The translations under genes were made by a program, and so were the position numbers. A stretch of DNA of 64,000 bases, taken from positions 1 through 64,000 of the forward strand of contig CALURO010000011.1 of assembly GCA_944323205.1 (NCBI GenBank), written 5' to 3'. Under the pieces are notes generated by a model. That model was not told the DNA's origin. It worked only from the letters and a program-made list of their open reading frames with translations, and made no database searches. This document shows positions 8,301-18,395 of the stretch, one piece after another; the first letter of the stretch is position 1, and the number at the start of each line of letters is the position of its first letter. This DNA comes from an uncultured Mucispirillum sp. (lineage in GTDB: Bacteria > Chrysiogenota > Deferribacteres > Deferribacterales > Mucispirillaceae).

Positions 8301-9272
8301 CTATAACTCAACTTGTCCAAATATACCTTTGCGTAAAAGTTCGTCAGTTTTAAGAGCAACATTTAATGAAAGTAAATCATGCTCAACAGTAACTGTTCTT
8401 TTTGTTTTACCTGTTACACAGTTAATAAAATGCATTATTTCACTTTTTAATGGATTTTCTTTATATACAAATAGTCTTTCTTGTATAAATTCATTTTTAT
8501 ATCTTAATTCTTTTTCGCTTATAGTCTGCTGTGTCTGACCTTGACGGTAAATATTAATATCCTGAGTAGTAAAATCCAGCTTATAAAGAGCATTATCTTC
8601 ATAAACTGTCATAAACCTTTCTTTTATCTGACTCATACGGCTTACATATAAATTAGCAACAGCATTATTTTCAAAAGCAATATTTACTGATGCAAAATCT
8701 GCTAACTCTGTATGCACTTTTGAACCCATAGCCTGAATAGCTTTTACAGGGCTGCCTATTAAATTTAATACTATATCTATATCGTGTATCATTAAGTCAA
8801 GAACAATGCTGTCTGCTTTAAAATTAGGGTTAAACTGAGCAACTCTTTTTGATTCTACAAATCTAGGATTTTCTGTAATTTTTCTGATTTCCTGCACTGC
8901 ACCGTTAAAACGCTCTACATGGCCAATATGAAGAACTAAGTTTTTAGATATTGCAATATCAAAAAGCTCTCTTGCCTGGTCGTAATTTGTAGTTATAGGT
9001 TTTTCTACAAGTAAATGTTTACCTGCATGAAGACATTCATAGGCTATTTCATAGTGGTATCTTGTAGGTGCAGCAATAGTTATCGCATCAACATAAGGAA
9101 ACATTTCTTTATAATTAGTATAACCCTGCACACCTGTTTTTTCTGATAACTCATTAACTATATCAGGATTTGCATCACAAATACCCACTAATTTTACATC
9201 TCTTATATCACTATATAAATTTAAGTGATATTTTCCCATTTTACCTAGTCCGATTAAACCTACATTTAACAT
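8301..9272 (-). CDS. Gfo/Idh/MocA family oxidoreductase, GnnA-like by position
   Basis: A 323-residue NAD(P)-dependent sugar oxidoreductase. The Rossmann motif GLIGLGKMG is at residues 5-13, the family EKP at 90-92 and the likely catalytic His/Asp region at 161-166 (MIHDID). A GAGG site precedes the ATG. Genes of this family directly after lpxA include gnnA, which oxidises UDP-GlcNAc at C3 so that GnnB can install a 3-amino group for amide-linked lipid A. The position fits GnnA, but no aminotransferase GnnB lies in the window, so the substrate is not settled. Confidence 0.8.
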   Translation of the reverse strand: MLNVGLIGLGKMGKYHLNLYSDIRDVKLVGICDANPDIVNELSEKTGVQGYTNYKEMFPYVDAITIAAPTRYHYEIAYECLHAGKHLLVEKPITTNYDQARELFDIAISKNLVLHIGHVERFNGAVQEIRKITENPRFVESKRVAQFNPNFKADSIVLDLMIHDIDIVLNLIGSPVKAIQAMGSKVHTELADFASVNIAFENNAVANLYVSRMSQIKERFMTVYEDNALYKLDFTTQDINIYRQGQTQQTISEKELRYKNEFIQERLFVYKENPLKSEIMHFINCVTGKTKRTVTVEHDLLSLNVALKTDELLRKGIFGQVEL

Positions 9273-9287
9273 ATTAACCTCTTAATA

Positions 9288-9411
9288 CAAAAATACGTCC
9301 TGTATTTTTGTAATTTACGCTCTGTCGAAATAAATTCGCCTGTTAAACAGAATATCTACTAAATATTTCATATATTATATGCATTAAAATGTTTTAGATA
9401 TTTTCTAAAAC
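9288..9411. repeat. Intergenic hairpins and a short dispersed repeat
   Basis: Three small structures lie between lpxA and the Gfo/Idh gene: a 10-base hairpin ACAAAAATAC / GTATTTTTGT (9288-9312), a segment TCGAAATAAATTCG (9333-9346) almost identical to one at 26245-26261, and an 8-base hairpin GTTTTAGA / TCTAAAAC (9391-9411) just past the lpxA stop. The last could act as a weak minus-strand terminator. Confidence 0.5.
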
Positions 9412-9412
9412 A

Positions 9413-10189
9413 CTAAACTCTTGTTATGCCTCTGCGTGAAGATGCTTCTATAAAGTTTCTAAAAGTAACAACTTCATCAAACGGCTCTAATTCTTTTAAT
9501 TTCTCTTTGGCATCATCTAATTTGTATGACCTGTCAAGAAATATTTTTAAAGCACGAGCAAGCTCTCTTCTAGCTTCACTTGATACTCCACGCCTTTTTA
9601 AACCTACCACATTAAGTCCTGCAATCCTGCCTTTTATTGCGTCTACAGCAATACAGTATGGAGGAACATCTAATGAGATATGGCTCATACCCGCAACCAT
9701 AGCCATTGTCCCTATATGAACACCCTGATGTATAGCAGCATAACCTGAAATTAAAGCATAATCATCAACATGAACATGACCTGGTATCATAGATGCTACA
9801 AGAGTAACATTATTTCCAAATTTACAGTCATGACCAATATGAGATAAAGCCATAATTAAACAGCCATTACCGATTACTGTTTTCCAATCTTCTTTTGTTG
9901 TTGCCCTGTGAATTGGGGCAAATTCTCTTATAAGACAGTCTGTACCTATGATTAATTTTGTATCTTCGTTTTTAAAGGAATAATCCTGTGGGGCACCACC
10001 CACATGCGCATTTGGAGCTAAAACAGTTCTGTCACCTATTTCAGTATGACATTCTACTATAGCATTCATACCTATTTTTACATTTTCACCTATTACACAA
10101 TGTGGTCCTACATAAGCATTTCTACCTATTTCTGCACTTTCTGCTACAACTGCACTTTTATGCACTTCTGCACTTGGGTGTATTGCCAT
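9413..10189 (-). CDS. lpxA: UDP-N-acetylglucosamine O-acyltransferase
   Basis: A 258-residue left-handed beta-helix acyltransferase that puts the first 3-hydroxyacyl chain on UDP-GlcNAc in lipid A synthesis. Hexapeptide repeats run through the first 190 residues. The catalytic histidine corresponds to His120 in SHIGHDC, and GGAPQDYSFKNEDTKL and GLNVVGLKRRG are family signatures. AGGGGG lies 7 bases before the ATG. It follows fabZ by 17 bases in the bamA-skp-lpxD-fabZ-lpxA order common in Gram-negative bacteria. The usual NRGT is HRATT here, a minor departure. Confidence 0.95.
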   Translation of the reverse strand: MAIHPSAEVHKSAVVAESAEIGRNAYVGPHCVIGENVKIGMNAIVECHTEIGDRTVLAPNAHVGGAPQDYSFKNEDTKLIIGTDCLIREFAPIHRATTKEDWKTVIGNGCLIMALSHIGHDCKFGNNVTLVASMIPGHVHVDDYALISGYAAIHQGVHIGTMAMVAGMSHISLDVPPYCIAVDAIKGRIAGLNVVGLKRRGVSSEARRELARALKIFLDRSYKLDDAKEKLKELEPFDEVVTFRNFIEASSRRGITRV

Positions 10190-10206
10190 ATATTCCCCCT
10201 GAAATT

Positions 10207-10653
10207 TTATTTTAATGCTGCAGATAATTCTGCTCTGGCAGCTAATTTACCATCAACTGTTGCAGAAACATTAAACCACCAGATACCCATTTTCTGTTTA
10301 ATAAATTCTGATTCCAATATAAGTTTGTCCCCCGGTCTTACAGGGTTAGCAAATTTAACATTATTTATGCCTGTAAATAATGTTTTAAGGCCTTCTTTAT
10401 ATGTGCCGTCTTCTTTCATTTTTAAAATACCTAATATACCTGAAACCTGAGCAAGTGCCTCAATTATTAACACTCCAGGCATAACAGGAAACTCTGGAAA
10501 ATGGCCATTAAAAAATTCTTCGTTAACTGTTACATTTTTATAGCCAACTATATGAGTATCTGTAATTTCTGTTATTTTATCCAAAAATAAAAAAGGATAT
10601 CTATGCGGGATTATTTGTTTGATTTCATCTATTTCTATTACTCTATTTTCCAA
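10207..10653 (-). CDS. fabZ: 3-hydroxyacyl-ACP dehydratase
   Basis: A 148-residue hot-dog-fold dehydratase of fatty acid elongation. The substrate-pocket motif HRYPFLFLD (17-25) and the active-site histidine (His51 in NGHFPEFPVMPG) and glutamate (Glu65) are all present. The start is TTG at 10653 with GGAGGG nine bases upstream, overlapping the end of lpxD by 11 bases. Being inside the lpx operon lets it compete with LpxA and LpxD for 3-hydroxyacyl-ACP. Confidence 0.95.
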   Translation of the reverse strand: MENRVIEIDEIKQIIPHRYPFLFLDKITEITDTHIVGYKNVTVNEEFFNGHFPEFPVMPGVLIIEALAQVSGILGILKMKEDGTYKEGLKTLFTGINNVKFANPVRPGDKLILESEFIKQKMGIWWFNVSATVDGKLAARAELSAALK

Positions 10654-11653
10654 GGTCTTTAACCCTCCGTTTTAATTCTGGCAGCTCTTGAAATACTGCA
10701 TGGGATTTAGCAAACTTTCCAAACTCCATACAAGGTGAGCCAAGATACATACCTTTTTTATCAATACTGCCTGGCACTCCACTTTGACCGCCAAACATTG
10801 AGCCTGTTGCAATTGTAATATGGTCTGCAAAACCAACCTGACCACCTGCAACAATAAAATCACCGGCCTTAATACTGCCGCTGAAACCAACCTGACTAGC
10901 AATTAAACATGCTTTTCCTAGATGTGTATTATGACCAACCATAACTAAATCATCAAGTTTTGTTCCAAAGCCTATTTCTGTTGAGCCTATTGTTGCTCTG
11001 TCTATACATGTATTTGCTCCAATTTCTACAAAATCATGTAATATAACAGTGCCTTTTTGTGGTATTTTTGTAGGATTTTCTCCCGGTATAAAACCAAAAC
11101 CGTCTGCACCAATAACTGCCCCGGCATGAATGATTACATTATTTCCAACAGTAATATTTTCATATAAGGTAACATTACCATATATAATACAGTTTTCACC
11201 TATTGTAACATTATCGCCAATAACTACATTTGGATAAATTTTAGTATTTTTACCAATGCGAACATTTTTTCCAACTGATACAAAGTTGTCTATATAACAT
11301 GGGTGTTCAATAACAGCACTTTCATCTACTGCTGCAAATTTTGAAACATATTCTTTAACTGGCTCTGCTGGATAAATATAAGATAGTATCTTTACAAGTG
11401 CAGGCCTTGCATCTTTTACTATTACTAATGGTTTATCTGTTTCAATATTCAAACCTTCTGTAACAATATATGCTGATGCATAACCATCTTTTACATACTT
11501 GATATACTGTTTTGCTGATATTATACATATTGAGCCATTTTCCTGATTTTCTGGTGTACAGAAACCAGTAATCTCAATATCTTCCCCTTGTAAAGAGCCG
11601 CCTAAAAGAGCGGCTATATTAGATAATTTAACTTTTATATGATGGTGTGCCAT
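10643..11653 (-). CDS. lpxD: UDP-3-O-acylglucosamine N-acyltransferase
   Basis: A 336-residue beta-helix acyltransferase that adds the second 3-hydroxyacyl chain in lipid A synthesis. The N-terminal uridine-binding domain covers about residues 1-100 and is followed by hexapeptide repeats, with GHNTHLGK containing the likely catalytic histidine and the FGGQSGVPG signature near the end. The start at 11653 (MAHHHIKVKL) gives the normal N-terminus; an upstream extension in the same frame would overlap skp. It starts 13 bases after skp. Confidence 0.94.
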   Translation of the reverse strand: MAHHHIKVKLSNIAALLGGSLQGEDIEITGFCTPENQENGSICIISAKQYIKYVKDGYASAYIVTEGLNIETDKPLVIVKDARPALVKILSYIYPAEPVKEYVSKFAAVDESAVIEHPCYIDNFVSVGKNVRIGKNTKIYPNVVIGDNVTIGENCIIYGNVTLYENITVGNNVIIHAGAVIGADGFGFIPGENPTKIPQKGTVILHDFVEIGANTCIDRATIGSTEIGFGTKLDDLVMVGHNTHLGKACLIASQVGFSGSIKAGDFIVAGGQVGFADHITIATGSMFGGQSGVPGSIDKKGMYLGSPCMEFGKFAKSHAVFQELPELKRRVKDLGK

Positions 11654-11666
11654 AAAAAGCTGCCTT

Positions 11667-12194
11667 TTACTTAGTGCCTTTTTTTGACCATTTAATATCA
11701 AATCTTGAAATAATATCTTTTGTAATATCAACAGCAGGGTTAGCATAAGCTAAAATACCAGGCTGAACAATAAATACTAAATCATATCCTTTTTCTTTTG
11801 CATAATCATTAATAACTGGTTCAACTTCTTTTAAGATACCGTCCCATTTTTTAGCCTGTGCTGTTTGAAACTCTGTTTGTAAATCTTTTTCAAGCCTTTC
11901 TAATTCTACACTTTGCTTGTTTAATTCAAGATTTTTGTCCTGCAATGCTGATGGAGAAAGAGATGCTTTTTGATTATTAATACTGTCAGCTAATTTTTTT
12001 ACTTCTGCCCTTTTTGCTTCTAACTTTTTCAATGCAGACTGCTCTAAAACTTTAAGTTCTTCAATTGATTTCTGACCAGCTTTAGACTGAAATGTAATAG
12101 CCTGAACATCAATAATTGCAATCTTACTTTGAGCAAAAACAGTATTAGCTGCTAAAAAGCAAAATAATACTACTAATAATAAATATTTTTTCAT
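11667..12194 (-). CDS. skp: Periplasmic chaperone Skp/OmpH family
   Basis: A 175-residue periplasmic protein that holds unfolded outer-membrane proteins on their way to BamA. It has a signal peptide (residues 1-21, ending VFAQ), the family start SKIAIIDVQ, and a long Lys/Glu/Gln-rich coiled coil (about residues 40-130) expected for the tentacles of the trimer. The start at 12194 is set by the signal peptide and an AGGAG site; the frame is open further upstream but that part is not Skp-like. It lies directly after bamA. Confidence 0.92.
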   Translation of the reverse strand: MKKYLLLVVLFCFLAANTVFAQSKIAIIDVQAITFQSKAGQKSIEELKVLEQSALKKLEAKRAEVKKLADSINNQKASLSPSALQDKNLELNKQSVELERLEKDLQTEFQTAQAKKWDGILKEVEPVINDYAKEKGYDLVFIVQPGILAYANPAVDITKDIISRFDIKWSKKGTK

Positions 12195-12306
12195 TGTAAA
12201 CTCCTGTTTTTTATATTGTAATTTATTTATTTTATAAATAATTTTCATAGTTATAGCACAAATCTTTCCTACAAGCAAGTTTTTAAGAAAATTAATATTC
12301 ATTATC

Positions 12307-14583
12307 TTAGAATGTTCCGCCAATAGAAAATTCAAATTTATATGGCTGTGATGTATCATGAGCTTCTCTATTGAGCTTATAACCCCATTCAATTCTAAAT
12401 GGTCCCATAGGTGTTACCCATCTTAGACCTACACCAGCAGTAAAAAGCGGCATTTTAGTAAAATAATTTTCTGTTTTAGTATCTACTGCCTGCCCCATAT
12501 CTACAAATATTACTCCTTTTAGTTTAATATCCAGCTTAATAGGGAAAATAAATTCTGCATTTACTTGATAATATGCATCACCACCATATCTATGACCTTT
12601 TCCATCTATCGGGCTTATATCACCATAATCATAACCACGAATACTATTAATACCACCAAGACGGAATCTTTCATCAACAGGTATATCTACCCCTTCTTTA
12701 ATTGATGTAATATATCCAGCTTCTCCATGCAGCATAAAGCCTAATGCACCATTTAATGCAACTGGAAAATACTGAGTTGTTTCTGCACCTACTTTAAAGA
12801 ATTGAGCATCACCACCTAAAAAACTTCCCGCAATATCAAAATAAAGCTGGCTTTTATTACCTCTTGTTGGGTCCATTGGGTTATCTAAACTGTTCCACAT
12901 AATAGATGGAGAAAAACTGTGAGTTTCAAGATTGCCCTGCTGCTGCCTTACATAATCTGATGCATCATCTTGAATATCATATATATCAACTGTATATACA
13001 GAAAATCTGTAATTCATAAACAGTCTTCTTTTTATAATCGCATGCCCTAAACGCAGTGCGCCACCAATAGAACGCCTGCTGTATTCATACCATTCCCTTT
13101 CAAGAGAGAATAAATCAATACCTGCTGATACAGGCCAGTCAAAAAGCCATGGGTCTGTATAGCTGAAATAAAAGTCCATTCTTTCCTGAGAAACTTCTGC
13201 CCTTAATGAAAGAGAATGTCCCCAGCCCATAAAGTTGTTACGAGATAACTGCACCATACCTAAAAGACCATCTATTGTGGAATAAGCAGCACCTAAACTA
13301 AATGTACCTGTAGACTGCTCTTTGACTGTTATATCTAAATCTACCACATCTTTTGTAACATTTCTTTCTGCTATCTGCACATTTTCAAAATAACCTGTTC
13401 CCATAGTATTTGCTTTTGCTTCACGGATAAGACGGCTGTTATATAATGCACCTTCCATTTGGTCAATCTGGCGTCTTATTACCCTGTCGTTTGTAACAGT
13501 ATTACCTTTAATATTTATTCTTCCAATATGTACTAGGAAACTTTCTTCTATTTTATATGTAATATCAACTTCTTTTGTTTCATCATCAAGATTAATTACA
13601 GGCTCAACATTGGCATAAGCATAACCAATAGATGTATATGCTTCTGTAAGTTTTGCTATATCTTCCTGATATTTACGAATATTAAATACATCTTTTGGCT
13701 TTAAACCAACATATTTTGAAAGCTCATTCTTAGAGAGTTTTTCATTACCCATAATATCTACAGAGCGAACAAAATACTGGTCATTTTCCTGCACTCTAAA
13801 ATAAAGGCTTGCTCTATTTGGCGCATCTTTTTCATATACTAATTCAGGGTGTCCAACAGACACTTTTGCATAACCTTTTTCAAGATACAGCATTCTAATT
13901 AATTCCCTGTCTGCATCCATCATTTCCTGCGATATTTTACCACTGCTTGTAATAAACGACCAGAAACCACGCTCTTTTGTTGGAATAGCAGCAATTATTG
14001 CATCTCGTGTTACATTATCGTTACCATATATATAAATATTATAAATTTTTGCTTTTGGTTTTTCTTCTATATCAAAATAAATATCAACACTGTTTACTGT
14101 TCTTGGCTCTATTCTAAAATTAACCTGAGTGCCGTATCTATTTTCTTCTTCATATACTGTTTTGATTTTTGAAAGAGCTTTTTCAAGGCTTGAAAAACTT
14201 AATACAGAACCAGTTTTAAAAGGGAAATCTTCCTTCAGCTTAGAATTTTTTACTTCTTTATTACCTTTAAAAATAATGCTGCCTACAATAGGCATTTCTT
14301 CAAGCATATATGTTAAAACAAATTTATCACCATCAACAGATAAATCTCCGTCAATATTTAAGAAAAGACCTGTGCCATATAGTTTTTTTATACTGTCATT
14401 AAATTCTTTAATATCAAATTCTTTACCTGCTTTTATAATATATGGGGTTATTCTTGTATCTGGTATCCGCTTATTTCCTTCAAAACGAACTTCATCTATA
14501 ACAGCAGCATAAATATTATTTATATTAAAAAATGTTATTGAAATAACAGCCGTAAATAAAATTAGGCATATTCTTTTCATCAT
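12307..14583 (-). CDS. bamA: Outer-membrane protein assembly factor BamA
   Basis: A 758-residue outer-membrane protein that inserts beta-barrel proteins. A signal peptide (1-27) is followed by five POTRA domains (about residues 28-405; starts such as VRFEGNKRI, VDIMGNEKL and INIKGNTV are visible) and a C-terminal 16-strand barrel. The conserved loop-6 motif reads SIRGYDYGD, and the chain ends in phenylalanine (EFSIGGTF), the usual barrel signal. Two adjacent ATG codons make the start uncertain by one residue. It heads the skp-lpxD-fabZ-lpxA set. Confidence 0.96.
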   Translation of the reverse strand: MMKRICLILFTAVISITFFNINNIYAAVIDEVRFEGNKRIPDTRITPYIIKAGKEFDIKEFNDSIKKLYGTGLFLNIDGDLSVDGDKFVLTYMLEEMPIVGSIIFKGNKEVKNSKLKEDFPFKTGSVLSFSSLEKALSKIKTVYEEENRYGTQVNFRIEPRTVNSVDIYFDIEEKPKAKIYNIYIYGNDNVTRDAIIAAIPTKERGFWSFITSSGKISQEMMDADRELIRMLYLEKGYAKVSVGHPELVYEKDAPNRASLYFRVQENDQYFVRSVDIMGNEKLSKNELSKYVGLKPKDVFNIRKYQEDIAKLTEAYTSIGYAYANVEPVINLDDETKEVDITYKIEESFLVHIGRINIKGNTVTNDRVIRRQIDQMEGALYNSRLIREAKANTMGTGYFENVQIAERNVTKDVVDLDITVKEQSTGTFSLGAAYSTIDGLLGMVQLSRNNFMGWGHSLSLRAEVSQERMDFYFSYTDPWLFDWPVSAGIDLFSLEREWYEYSRRSIGGALRLGHAIIKRRLFMNYRFSVYTVDIYDIQDDASDYVRQQQGNLETHSFSPSIMWNSLDNPMDPTRGNKSQLYFDIAGSFLGGDAQFFKVGAETTQYFPVALNGALGFMLHGEAGYITSIKEGVDIPVDERFRLGGINSIRGYDYGDISPIDGKGHRYGGDAYYQVNAEFIFPIKLDIKLKGVIFVDMGQAVDTKTENYFTKMPLFTAGVGLRWVTPMGPFRIEWGYKLNREAHDTSQPYKFEFSIGGTF

Positions 14584-14588
14584 TATAA

Positions 14589-15212
14589 TTATTGCTCCAA
14601 CAAGTTTAAAATCTCTTTTATTCTTAAATGCTTAGCTCTTGATAAACTTTTATTTGCAACAAGTCGTGCAGTAGATTCCATAATAGTTTCTACTTCGCAA
14701 AGGCCGTTTTTCCGCATTGTTTCGCCAGTTGAGACTAAATCTACAATTAAATCAGAAAGACCGGCTATTGGTGCTATCTCTATTGAGCCGTAAAGTTTAA
14801 TAATATCTACCATAATGCCTTTCTTAGCAAAGTATTCTTTAGTAATATGTGGATATTTTGTTGCAATTTTCATATTCTGTCTGTAAGAATTATCTCTGCC
14901 TGCAATACCTGCTGAACAAAGCCTGCAGTAGCCAAAACCTAAGTCCATAAACTCATAAAGCGGGCTTTTACTTTCTGCAAGCACATCTTTTCCTACAACA
15001 CCAAAATCTGCTGCTCCATATTCTACATAAGCAGGTATATCTGTATTTCTAATTAAAAGGAAACTTATATCATTTTCTTCATCTGTAAAAATTAATTTTC
15101 TGGAATTAAAATCTACTACATCATTTCTACAGATACCTTTTTTTATAAATAATTCAAGAGTTTCTTCTGCCAGTCTGCCTTTTGGCAAAGCTATCCTTAC
15201 TTTATTATTCAT
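14589..15212 (-). CDS. hisG: ATP phosphoribosyltransferase, short form
   Basis: A 207-residue enzyme for the first step of histidine synthesis, joining ATP and PRPP. The length and the absence of the C-terminal regulatory domain mark it as the short form (HisGS), which needs the HisZ subunit for activity and feedback control; hisZ is not in this window. Signatures IALPKGRLAEE, ADFGVVGKDVL and IVDLVSTGETMRKN are visible. It overlaps murA by 8 bases and is isolated from other his genes. Confidence 0.93.
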   Translation of the reverse strand: MNNKVRIALPKGRLAEETLELFIKKGICRNDVVDFNSRKLIFTDEENDISFLLIRNTDIPAYVEYGAADFGVVGKDVLAESKSPLYEFMDLGFGYCRLCSAGIAGRDNSYRQNMKIATKYPHITKEYFAKKGIMVDIIKLYGSIEIAPIAGLSDLIVDLVSTGETMRKNGLCEVETIMESTARLVANKSLSRAKHLRIKEILNLLEQ

Positions 15213-16467
15213 TATCTGCTGCCCTGACTATTTTTGCACCAAGGCTGTTAAGTTTCTTTTCAAAACTTTCATAACCTCTATCTAAATGGTATATTCTATG
15301 CACTGAGCTTGTATGGTCTGCCATAAGTGCTGCTATAACAAGCCCTGCACTTGCTCTTAAATCTGAAGCCATAACTGGTGCACCGCTAAATGATGCCACA
15401 CCTTTTATTATTGCATTAGAATCATTTAAAGAAATATCTGCTCCCATTCTTTTTAGCTCTGGAACATGCATAAATCTGTTTTCAAAAATAGATTCATTTA
15501 TTACTGATACTCCATCACTTTTAAGCATTACTGCCATAAATTGAGCCTGCATATCAGTTGGAAAAGCAGGGTATGGTGCAGTCTGTATATTTACTGCTTT
15601 TATTTTGCCATGCATTTTTGCATTAATTGTTTCATCATCAATAATATTAATTTCAAGCCCTGCAAGACGAAGTTTCTCTATTACAGCATCAAGAGCATAT
15701 ACTGGACATTTTTTTAATGTAATATCGCCACCTACACCTGCTACTGCACATAAAAATGTCCCTGCTTCAATCCTGTCTGCCATAACTTCATGGTCTGCAC
15801 TGTGTAGTTTATCCACCCCATGAATAGTGATTGTATTTGTGCCATCACCTTCTATTTTTGCACCCATTTTACGAAGAAAATCTGCTAAATCCTGCACTTC
15901 TGGTTCAAGGGCTGCATTTTTTAATATTGTAGTGCCTTCAGCTAATGATGCTGCCATCATAATATTTTCTGTTCCTGTAACAGTTACTTTATCAAATATG
16001 ATTTCTTGGCCTGTTAATTTTTCACATTCAGCAAAAATATAGCCGTCTTTTACATCTATTTCTGCGCCCATTTTTTGTAATGCTGCAATATGCAAATCAA
16101 CTGGTCTTTCCCCTATTGCACATCCGCCGGGAAGCGATACTTTTGCTTTGCCTTTTTTTGCAAGCAGTGGCCCTAATACTAAAATAGATGCCCGCATTGT
16201 TTTTACAAGCTCATAAGGTGCTTCAAATTCTTTACTATCATTATTTGTTAAAACAGCACTGTTATTTTCAAAACTAGAATCTATACCAACATTTTTAAGC
16301 AGCTTAAACATTGTTCTTATATCTCTTAAAGCAGGAATATTGCTTATATGGTATGAGCCTGCTGCTAAAATAGTTGCAGCAAGTATAGGCAGTGATGAAT
16401 TTTTTGCACCACTTATTACTACTTCCCCATGTAATGCTGGACAGCTTTCTATAATAAGTTTTTCCAT
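15205..16467 (-). CDS. murA: UDP-N-acetylglucosamine 1-carboxyvinyltransferase
   Basis: A 420-residue cytoplasmic enzyme that transfers enolpyruvate to UDP-GlcNAc, the first committed step of peptidoglycan synthesis. The PEP-binding Lys22-Asn23 (SGAKNSSLP) and the active-site Cys116 in SLPGGCAIGERPVDLH are present, which predicts fosfomycin sensitivity of the target itself. Its ATG overlaps the prmC stop by one base, indicating translational coupling. Confidence 0.96.
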   Translation of the reverse strand: MEKLIIESCPALHGEVVISGAKNSSLPILAATILAAGSYHISNIPALRDIRTMFKLLKNVGIDSSFENNSAVLTNNDSKEFEAPYELVKTMRASILVLGPLLAKKGKAKVSLPGGCAIGERPVDLHIAALQKMGAEIDVKDGYIFAECEKLTGQEIIFDKVTVTGTENIMMAASLAEGTTILKNAALEPEVQDLADFLRKMGAKIEGDGTNTITIHGVDKLHSADHEVMADRIEAGTFLCAVAGVGGDITLKKCPVYALDAVIEKLRLAGLEINIIDDETINAKMHGKIKAVNIQTAPYPAFPTDMQAQFMAVMLKSDGVSVINESIFENRFMHVPELKRMGADISLNDSNAIIKGVASFSGAPVMASDLRASAGLVIAALMADHTSSVHRIYHLDRGYESFEKKLNSLGAKIVRAADNE

Positions 16468-17291
16468 TAAATACCCCTTTTACTGTTTTTAACTATAATC
16501 ACTCTGTCATTTCCGCTGTAATCTTTAACACATTCTGCATAGAGATTACATGCTGAAACATACTCAATCACACTATACGCCTGAGATACCCCTATCTCAA
16601 AAAATATTACTCCGTTACTTTTACACAAATTTTTAAAATTACTCAATATTTTTTTGTAAAAAATAAGCCCGTTATCTTCTGCAACTAAAGCATGATAAGG
16701 CTCTTTTTTTACTTCTTCCTGCAAAAAGCCATATTCTTTTTCTGCTATATATGGCGGGTTGCAGACAACTATATCATATTTTATTTCAGTAGTATAGTTT
16801 AATATATCACTGCACACAAATTCTATATTTTCTGTAATATTAAATTTTTCTGCATTCTGCCTTGATACATGTAATGCATTATCATCTATATCTAAAAGTG
16901 TCAAAAAAGAAATATTCAGCTCCTGCATAAGAGTAAGCCCTATTGCTCCACTGCCAGAACAAATATCTATAAGCTCAATATTTTCTTTATCTTTATATCT
17001 TTTTATTACTTCTTCTACTAATATTTCAGTTTCAATTCTCGGTATCAGTGTATTACGGTTTATAATAAACTCCCTGCCGTAAAACTCACGCCTGCCTGTT
17101 ATATATGCACAAGGCTCTTTTTTTTCAAGCTGAGATAATACATTTTCTGCTGCTTCATCATCTATTTCTTTATCAAAGGTATATTTTGCCTCTGAATAAC
17201 CAATATTCAGCATAAATGAAATTAAATCATAAACTTGAGAAACGGGCAGGTTATATTTTTCTGCCCGTTTTATAAAGCTGTTTACTGTCAA
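16467..17291 (-). CDS. prmC: Release factor glutamine methyltransferase
   Basis: A 274-residue SAM-dependent methyltransferase that methylates the glutamine of the GGQ motif of release factors. The N-terminal helical recognition domain is followed by the SAM motif DICSGSGAIGLTL (109-121) and the catalytic NPPY (178-181). It lies 18 bases after prfA, its substrate, the usual arrangement. Confidence 0.95.
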   Translation of the reverse strand: MTVNSFIKRAEKYNLPVSQVYDLISFMLNIGYSEAKYTFDKEIDDEAAENVLSQLEKKEPCAYITGRREFYGREFIINRNTLIPRIETEILVEEVIKRYKDKENIELIDICSGSGAIGLTLMQELNISFLTLLDIDDNALHVSRQNAEKFNITENIEFVCSDILNYTTEIKYDIVVCNPPYIAEKEYGFLQEEVKKEPYHALVAEDNGLIFYKKILSNFKNLCKSNGVIFFEIGVSQAYSVIEYVSACNLYAECVKDYSGNDRVIIVKNSKRGI

Positions 17292-17309
17292 TCTTATAAT
17301 CCTATAAAC

Positions 17310-18377
17310 TTATAAGCCGGCACTTTTTAGTCTTTCAGCCTGGTCATAAGCTGCTAATGCTTCTAAAATTTCTTCCAGCTCACCCTCCATAACTTTATCA
17401 AGGCTGTAAACTGTTAAATTAATCCTGTGGTCTGTAAGTCTGTTTTGTGGAAAGTTATATGTTCTAATTCTTTCAGAACGGTCGCCAGAACCAACCTGTA
17501 ATCTTCTTTCTTCAGAACGCTCAGTTTCCGCTTTCCTTATTTCTTCTTCTAAAAGCCTTGATTTTAATAATCTCATAGCTTTTTCTTTATTTTTTATCTG
17601 GCTTCTTTCGTCCTGACATGTAACAACTATATTTGTAGGCAGGTGAGTAATGCGAACTGCTGAGTCAGTAGTATTAACATGCTGCCCGCCTGCGCCACCT
17701 GAACGGTATACATCAATACGCAAATCTTTAGGCTCAATCTGTATTTCCACATCATCTGCTTCTGGAAGAACAGCAACAGTGCAGGCAGAAGTATGTATTC
17801 TGCCTGATGATTCTGTATCTGGAATACGCTGAACACGGTGGCCACCGCTTTCATATTTTAATTTGCTGTATACTGATTTTCCACGGATTGCTACAATTAT
17901 CTCTTTATAACCGCCAACACCTGTTTCATTCATTTCTACAATTTCAAATTTCCACCTGTTAAGCTCTGCATATCTTGTATACATTCTAAAAAGGTTTGCA
18001 GCAAAAAGTGATGCCTCATCACCCCCTGTACCTGCTCTTATTTCAAGATATATGTTTTTATCTGCATAAGGGTCTTTTGGTAAAAGAAGAAGTTTTAATT
18101 CATGCTCTAATGCAGGAATAGTCTCTTTTGCTTCCTCTATTTCCATTTCTGCAAGCTCTTTTAATTCTTTATCATCACCTTTTAATATTTCATTAGCATC
18201 ATCTACTGCCTTTTTTACTTCCTTTAATTTTAAAAAAGTTTCTACAATAGGCCGCTTTTCTGCATGCTCTTTTGAATATTTTGCAAATGCATTTTGGTCT
18301 TTTAAAATTTCAGGGTCAGAAAGCATAGCTGTTAATTCGTCATATCTTTTAGCCACTTCCTCTAATTTATCATACAT
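17310..18377 (-). CDS. prfA: Peptide chain release factor 1
   Basis: A 355-residue factor that ends translation at UAA and UAG. The GGQ motif is at residues 230-232 ([10 protein letters not shown]), and the stop-codon recognition tripeptide PxT reads PDT (186-188), which marks it as RF1 rather than RF2. The length is typical. It is followed by prmC and preceded by the DUF1385 gene. Confidence 0.96.
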   Translation of the reverse strand: MYDKLEEVAKRYDELTAMLSDPEILKDQNAFAKYSKEHAEKRPIVETFLKLKEVKKAVDDANEILKGDDKELKELAEMEIEEAKETIPALEHELKLLLLPKDPYADKNIYLEIRAGTGGDEASLFAANLFRMYTRYAELNRWKFEIVEMNETGVGGYKEIIVAIRGKSVYSKLKYESGGHRVQRIPDTESSGRIHTSACTVAVLPEADDVEIQIEPKDLRIDVYRSGGAGGQHVNTTDSAVRITHLPTNIVVTCQDERSQIKNKEKAMRLLKSRLLEEEIRKAETERSEERRLQVGSGDRSERIRTYNFPQNRLTDHRINLTVYSLDKVMEGELEEILEALAAYDQAERLKSAGL

Positions 18378-18395
18378 CTTCTTTTGTCTCCTAAA

